From an uncultured Eubacteriales bacterium (GTDB taxonomy: Bacteria; Bacillota; Clostridia; Oscillospirales; Oscillospiraceae): a stretch of DNA of 64,000 bases. The notes beneath the pieces are model-generated. The model saw only the letters and a list, made by a program, of their open reading frames with translations, did not search any database and was not told the DNA's origin. Every line of letters starts with the position of its first letter. Positions within the stretch are counted from its first letter, which is position 1. Below, one piece after another: positions 63,301 through 64,000 of this stretch. The stretch is taken from positions 40,864-104,863 of the forward strand of contig UREY01000006.1 in the NCBI GenBank assembly GCA_900546915.1. The letters run 5' to 3'. A program made the translations under genes and the position numbers.

Positions 63301-63844
63301 GCCGGGCATTTGGTACTATGATGCCGTAGAGGAAATGGCGCAGACTGGACGGATGATCGGTGTGTCCGAGACCCGGTTTGCACCCCAGATGAACCTGACC
63401 CGGGGGCAGTTGGCGACCATTTTGTACCGGATGGAGGGTTCCCCCGAGGTGACCGGTATGGAGCATCCCTTTACAGATGTGGCGGAAAATCGCTTCTATT
63501 CTGACGCGGTGACCTGGGCCAGTGAGTATGGAATTGTCTGCGGGGTGACGGAGACCAAGTTCCTTCCCAATGTGGCGGTTACCAGAGAGCAGATGGCGGT
63601 GCTTTTGTATCGCTATGCTGAGTACAAAGGCTACAATATGGCAGTAGAAGGCGATCTGTCCCGCTTCCCGGATGGGGAAAAGACTTCGAAGTATGCAGAA
63701 TCGGCCATGTGCTGGGCCGTGAACGCAGGCCTCTTCCAGGGCAGCGCCGATGGCGGCGCCATTTGGCTGAAGCCGCAGAGCGGCGCGACTCGTGCCCAAG
63801 CGGCTACGGTGCTGGTGCGTTTCCTGGAAAAGTTCTCCGCATAA
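57314..63844 (+). CDS. SLH-anchored S8 subtilase with dockerin-like and cohesin-like modules
   Basis: 2176 residues, AGGGGA upstream. Signal peptide ~1-30. Inhibitor-I9-like region ~70-160; subtilase domain with Asp210 (AVIDSGLDTD), His301 (GGHGSHVAG) and Ser664 (SGTSMAAPQVAG); a protease-associated insert ~495-600. Then a dockerin-like pair of calcium loops ~830-886 (DFNGDGYVNRADA and DLNGDGQVTTYDV), Fn3/Ig-like parts, a propeller-like region ~1230-1480, a BIG2 domain ~1483-1560, more propeller-like strands, a cohesin-like domain ~1884-1955 (HTVTVPIMASDSTNGLFHVR) and three SLH domains ~1992-2176. It resembles C5a-peptidase-type surface proteases. Wall-bound protein degradation is likely. Confidence 0.92.
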   Translation: MGKNTMLQRFLAWALVMVMVAGLAVPASAQESGAGRIPLTLEAVDADAVTAAPPMQQMSGTQASTDHATGTVRVSIVLEKAPTLEAGYSMQSIAANAAAMDYREGLRREQNSLQTAIERQVLGGQAMDVVWNLTLAGNLISANVPRASVDRIAAMDGVKSVVVETQYSPDVISIGGEYAPQMAVSGQMTGADAVWLEGYTGAGTRIAVIDSGLDTDHQSFDPAAFDYALAEDAEKAGRTVESYGLLDAGEIAEKLTQLNAYQRDGSLQADALYINTKAPFGYNYIDGGTEVTHDHDDQGGHGSHVAGIAAANRYVARDGGFADALETVHVTGNAPDAQVLVMKVFGQNGGAYDSDIMAAVEDAIVLGADAINLSLGSGSAGAAKSSEDEYQRIMENLVECGTVSATSAGNNGHWAENATYGALYADGGVNFDTAGSPGSYTNSFTVASVDNDGLISASMQVGDRSFGYTEETVDSLGTPFSNQPLATLDTTEDGSGTEYEFVFVDGVGQGSDFDGIELTGKIVFCARGEIYYSEKANAVASRKAAATVVYNTEPGLVSMDMTGYNYPAPAVFISQEAAKVVKDQATAQTTEDGKTYYTGSITVRGKVTGNYAGSTYQVMSSFSSWGVPGDLSLKPEISAPGGNIYSVNGEVAATDQYELMSGTSMAAPQVAGMVALVQQYLREQEIEVAGMTSRALTQSLLMSTATALRDRASGNFYPILQQGAGLANVRAALRTPTFVTVDGQNDGKVKVELGDDPNRTGAYAFRFQLHNLTDTECAYQLSSDVFTQATEAGAGGFSYLSVLTRTMDATVEFSVDGQSVMEYTGELSNYDFNGDGYVNRADAQLLLDHVTCGAALLANEAYADLNGDGQVTTYDVHQFLKLYQGMVVVPAGDSVAVDVSVVLTDNEKEKLNAEYPTGAYIEAFVHAAPVATQEGELLPVHSIPVLGYYGSWSEPSMFDVGDYVTHATGDESRDSYLGSENINAVGVVYGDRPSSIYYFGGNPITPDETYLPERNAINVARGDYFYAWQFAAIRNAGASRFTAMNTTTGQKLCEDKFFGSIDAAFYYPFFQTWMNAPQVVELNLCPEMEVGQYGHMTISLAPEYYVDDAGNVDWDALAEGTCLEMSFTVDNEAPTIEQVVVNTEKNVMEVTVHDDQYVAGVILYDNTGRRELKKVGTTADAKPNETITFEIPLESVNGYRFVIQAADYAANFATYRLKETIGEPEPLPSLIGFSPVWGNWQKFSWKENTYGGETLSPSTWSSSKVNVYAATSVGPYAFLSDDMGCLYVAPADDLEDTSYICRLGYVLADMAYNDVDGMLYGVTEAGLMVSINKLTGAVTEFGQIGGDVGFTNTLACDPNGMFYCAKLGTYEVYSFTLDTIDAPEYLCAVDTSSVYATHGLQTMEFDATRQLLCWVARTAYMYNGQPYGADQYCHYEMDVQNKQVVRKYLGVNYGSPVYGLISPVWEGLDVSWSEPTYEVEGVYFEKDEIEVFAGYTAKLDAYAMPWTLADSTMVYSSKDPSIAKVDEQGVVTGVREGETTIVAKSSLNGEKYSECTVTVRSLDVTVEGVLMDDQSTPMRFSWEMANGNSTWRAGITLDYSAKAVTEIPGEDAFYLLDSSNNVMRKLNLHDGKPVTEETMEYGKYTLWDLAYSNYFSQEGTPRTYAVGGSTLLQPQDPMHPDYSSMSPRGAKPFVGVAVGGTERVTYEDYYARPVETDSEVVYLLDNTCNLWRLNVWAEDDGQYVVYDYLYSVTPTDLNVTFSSGSYAGYSSMVVGSDGALYVSAFTGKHSELYRLVYDEVTAKYVSTALGTFGRDIWPASLLHVSSNATAPEAVPVATMRFDGARREQVEEAVEESISIGGLNAIVVPEENGAAGSQVTYDTEAHTVTVPIMASDSTNGLFHVRYDQSLLELDYVRYGGVLHSQSAGDGSLTVGYADAGVVDGLVAELTFRYEPAKIRQTTSLILEVQQDGETLPGTSEALELTIPALPIAFEDVKPGIWYYDAVEEMAQTGRMIGVSETRFAPQMNLTRGQLATILYRMEGSPEVTGMEHPFTDVAENRFYSDAVTWASEYGIVCGVTETKFLPNVAVTREQMAVLLYRYAEYKGYNMAVEGDLSRFPDGEKTSKYAESAMCWAVNAGLFQGSADGGAIWLKPQSGATRAQAATVLVRFLEKFSA

Positions 63845-63866
63845 AGATGTCAATTTAACGCGAAAA

Positions 63867-63912
63867 CCTGGCGCGTAAGCGGCCTCAGGGCTGCTTACGC
63901 GCTGGGTTTTTG
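63867..63912 (+). terminator. Terminator of the subtilase gene
   Basis: GCGCGTAAGC pairs with GCTTACGCGC around a partly paired loop, followed by TGGG and five T. The last 88 bases of the window show nothing identifiable. Confidence 0.85.
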
Positions 63913-64000
63913 CATTTATTTTGAGAGGATTGGGCAGTCTAAAAGCCTAAATTCCCACAGAATTAGCACATACACAATTTTATAGGACTCAAAACGTCGG

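Overview
The window looks like a high-GC Clostridia chromosome, most likely a gut member of the Oscillospiraceae group. This is inferred from the gene content: many S-layer-homology (SLH) surface proteins, ECF vitamin transport, a Firmicutes-type smc-ftsY-rph-rdgB-nadD/yqeK-rsfS-leuS block, rpsU, efp and yqeG. No 16S or protein search could be run.

Left end (1-5.0 kb): the 3' part of an ArsR-type regulator gene, then a small integrative element of about 3.5 kb. It carries a tyrosine integrase, a rolling-circle-type replication initiator, a small ORF and an XRE repressor. It is inserted at the 3' half of tRNA-Val(GAC) and flanked by perfect 233-bp direct repeats.

Centre-left (5.1-32.3 kb) is the most interesting part: two cobalamin riboswitches, each with its own promoter and intrinsic terminator. 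The first controls a 3039-residue secreted SLH protein. The second controls a tightly packed ten-gene run: a membrane-anchored DUF4430 (transcobalamin C-domain-like) protein, EcfT, a fused EcfA1A2 ATPase, an ECF S component, a second anchored DUF4430 protein with a Pro/Glu stalk, an alpha/alpha-toroid protein (transcobalamin N-domain-like fold), a MoxR ATPase, a DUF58 protein, a transglutaminase-like membrane protein, and a second giant SLH protein with a PQQ-like beta-propeller. My reading is a Gram-positive cell-surface B12 capture and uptake system in which the two halves of a transcobalamin-like binder are separate proteins, and SLH-anchored propellers may act as outer receptors. This is inference from domains, gene order and riboswitches.

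Centre-right (32.4-48.6 kb) is housekeeping: an ACP-like protein, a CBS protein, DUF1643, 5-formyl-THF cyclo-ligase, a YyaL-type protein, then a long operon smc-ftsY-rph-rdgB-yhbY-nadD/yqeK-rsfS-leuS.

Right part (48.6-64 kb): an SLH protein behind a short hairpin leader, rpsU, a hypothetical protein, yqeG, an M24 peptidase, efp, a zinc-ribbon protein and two tRNA-Ser genes. Next to the second tRNA-Ser lies a probably inactive integrase, then an ArsR-type regulator related in design to the one at the left end. The last gene is a 2176-residue SLH-anchored subtilase that carries both dockerin-like and cohesin-like modules.
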